Below, piece by piece: positions 6,355-7,456 of a DNA stretch of 7,456 nucleotides (its first letter is position 1; each line of letters begins with the position of its first letter). Origin of the DNA: Bacillota bacterium (GTDB lineage Bacteria; Bacillota; Clostridia; Christensenellales; SZUA-584); contig JAEWQS010000011.1 in NCBI GenBank assembly GCA_023399095.1, forward strand, positions 1 to 7,456. The letters are read 5' to 3'. The position numbers and the translations under genes were made by a program. Under the pieces are notes generated by a model. It was not told the DNA's origin and searched no databases. It was given only the letters and a program-made list of their open reading frames with translations.

Positions 6355-6381
6355 AAAAAAAGAGCCCCATTTTGGAGGCTC
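6355..6381 (-). terminator. Rho-independent terminator after the lipoprotein gene
   Basis: On the minus strand GAGCC (6381-6377) pairs with GGCTC (6366-6362), extended by CC/GG with one bulged base around an AT-rich loop, and is followed directly by a run of seven T (6361-6355). It begins 14 bases after the lipoprotein stop codon. Stem, position and T-run all fit an intrinsic terminator. It should cut most transcripts before the ATPase and permease genes. Confidence 0.85.
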
Positions 6382-6394
6382 AATCGATGTACGT

Positions 6395-7390
6395 TTATTT
6401 TGATTCGTCTACAACCTTTTGTGCATACGATATGTCCACAACACTGCCGAAATCCACTTTGTCTTCCAGCACACCCGCCTGTATAATAATCTCCTGCAAG
6501 CGGTTAAATGCTTCTTCTTTCATCACGGGTGTATCCATCCATGCGTCAATCTCTCTGTACGATTTCGCCACCAGTACAAGTGATTCAACGGTGGTATCCG
6601 GAAAGAACTCCACGATTGCTTTTGCGACTTCTTCATCCGTAGCCTTTTGCACGAACTGCTGACCCTTGTAAATGGCTTTTAAAAACTTCTCAATCGTTTC
6701 CGGGTTTTCGCTGATGTAGCTCTTCTTGGCCATAAACGCCGTATAAGGCACTTCGCCGCTCTCAGCGCCCACTGCATCTAATATATAGCCTTTGCCTTCC
6801 TTTTCAAACGTTGACGCCGTGGGTTCAAACAGCGTGACGTAATCTCCTGTCCCGCCTTCGAAGGCGCCGCCCATGAGGTTAAACTGGATGTTCGTAAGCA
6901 CCTCAACATCTTTTCCGGGTTCAAGTCCATTCTTCCTAAGTACATACTCAAGCGTCATCTCCGGCACACCGCCTGCCCGGCCGCCGATGACCGTTTTTCC
7001 CTTAAGATCGCTCCATTTGAAGTCCTCATCGGGAACCCGACCCATCAGAAATGACCCGTCTCTTTTGGTCAGTTGCCCCACAACAAGCGCGCTGTCCTCT
7101 TTACCTTCATTAAATACATAGATTGCCGCTTCGGGCCCCATCAGTCCAATATCGGCTTGATTGGACAGCACCGCCGTCATCGATTTATCGGCACCGCCGC
7201 CGTTCACCAGTTCGAGCTCTATCCCCTCCTCTTCAAAATACCCCAGAGAAATTGCCGCATACAGTGGCGCGTAGAACACAGAATGCGTCACCTCGTTCAG
7301 AGTGATTTTCTGCGCTGTCTGCCCAGCGCATCCAAACAGCGCCACCGCGATTACCAAGCAAAGCACCACAGCCATTAGCCGTTTAATCAT
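6395..7390 (-). CDS. ABC transporter substrate-binding lipoprotein, NMT1/SsuA-like
   Basis: A 331-residue secreted lipoprotein. Residues 1-20 form a signal peptide with positive start (MIKR), a hydrophobic core and the lipobox LFGC, so lipidated Cys21 would anchor it to the outer face of the membrane. The mature part begins with the NMT1/SsuA-type pattern: a strand, then YAPLYAAISLGYFEEEGIELEL (40-61), GGGADKSMTAVLSNQADIGLMGPEAA (64-89), a central hinge region SDLKGKTVIGGRAGGVPEMTLEYVLRKNGL (127-156), and FEPTASTFEKEGKG (188-201). Family members bind nitrate, sulfonates, taurine, pyrimidine thiamine precursors, riboflavin and others, and nothing visible decides between them. TAGGAGGG at 7397-7404 lies 6 bases before ATG 7390, a near-ideal ribosome binding site. 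It is the first gene of the importer set and is followed by its own terminator. Confidence 0.92.
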   Translation of the reverse strand: MIKRLMAVVLCLVIAVALFGCAGQTAQKITLNEVTHSVFYAPLYAAISLGYFEEEGIELELVNGGGADKSMTAVLSNQADIGLMGPEAAIYVFNEGKEDSALVVGQLTKRDGSFLMGRVPDEDFKWSDLKGKTVIGGRAGGVPEMTLEYVLRKNGLEPGKDVEVLTNIQFNLMGGAFEGGTGDYVTLFEPTASTFEKEGKGYILDAVGAESGEVPYTAFMAKKSYISENPETIEKFLKAIYKGQQFVQKATDEEVAKAIVEFFPDTTVESLVLVAKSYREIDAWMDTPVMKEEAFNRLQEIIIQAGVLEDKVDFGSVVDISYAQKVVDESK

Positions 7391-7396
7391 ACATTT

Positions 7397-7404
7397 CCCT
7401 CCTA
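7397..7404 (-). promoter_or_regulatory. Strong ribosome binding site of the lipoprotein gene
   Basis: TAGGAGGG on the minus strand lies 6 bases before ATG 7390. It is the strongest such site in the window, in keeping with high expression of the binding protein. Confidence 0.75.
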
Positions 7405-7416
7405 AACAATATTGTT
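7405..7416. repeat. Perfect 12-bp palindrome AACAATATTGTT ahead of the lipoprotein ribosome binding site
   Basis: AACAATATTGTT equals its own reverse complement and abuts the ribosome binding site at 7397-7404. Next to it, TCGCT (7416-7420) and AGCGA (7432-7436) could form a second short stem. The palindrome could be an operator for a dimeric regulator or a chance AT-rich symmetry. Only 40 bases further upstream are visible, so no promoter can be placed. Confidence 0.35.
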
Positions 7417-7456
7417 CGCTTCATCATATTCAGCGAGAGGGGGAAAGTGTGAGTAG

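Larger units (their letters stand above)
6170..6394. other. Long spacer within the importer gene set
   Basis: These 225 bases separate the lipoprotein stop from the ATPase start on the minus strand. They hold a strong terminator next to the lipoprotein gene, a 6-bp hairpin next to the ATPase start, and a short 5-1-5 palindrome ATGCCGGGCAT at 6254-6264. TATACT on the minus strand (about 6296-6301) resembles a -10 element, but no fitting -35 is present. I see no gene in the stretch and no riboswitch family that I can recognise. Confidence 0.6.

Noticed and set aside
7391..7456. Possible TPP riboswitch ahead of the lipoprotein gene
   Set aside because: The 66 visible bases lack the CTGAGA and CCTGAT-type conserved elements; the remainder of the leader is outside the window, so it cannot be tested here.

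Overview
The window reads as a piece of chromosome from an anaerobic Firmicute, probably a gut- or sludge-type Clostridia. This is an inference from AT-rich intergenic DNA, strong Shine-Dalgarno sequences (AAGGAG, TAGGAGGG), a Gram-positive style lipoprotein, a LacI-type sugar regulator and an L-fucose isomerase beside a RhaB-type sugar kinase. No phage, plasmid, transposase, CRISPR, tRNA or rRNA feature is visible.

The left part (1-4333) is a 6-deoxy-sugar catabolic locus. A FGGY-family kinase of rhamnulokinase type runs leftward off the window edge (1093 to 1). A 404-base control region (1094-1497) separates it from a rightward LacI-family repressor (1498-2517), which is followed after 49 bases by a full-length L-fucose isomerase (2567-4333). 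The isomerase would make L-fuculose and the kinase would phosphorylate it. The third step, the fuculose-1-phosphate aldolase, is not in the window. The control region holds a good sigma-A promoter for the regulator, a possible extended -10 promoter for the kinase, and two inverted copies of the 9-mer CGAAACGTT. One copy lies at each end of the divergent arrangement and they are the best operator candidates.

The middle (4334-4599) is a convergent intergenic spacer. It carries a 71-base imperfect inverted repeat of the widespread GTCATTCTGA...TCAGGATGAC type, which looks like a small non-autonomous repeat element, and a GC-rich hairpin that probably ends transcription.

The right part (4600-7390) is a leftward ABC importer set of the nitrate/sulfonate/taurine/thiamine-precursor class: a substrate-binding lipoprotein (7390 to 6395), then ATPase (6169 to 5399) and permease (5409 to 4600), with the last two overlapping by 11 bases. 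A strong rho-independent terminator sits right after the lipoprotein gene and before the ATPase, so lipoprotein and membrane components are probably made in different amounts. The substrate cannot be told from sequence alone. I found no clear sign of an undescribed system. The points most worth a second look are the kinase/isomerase pairing, the paired operator candidates, the unassigned importer with its internal terminator, and the repeat element.
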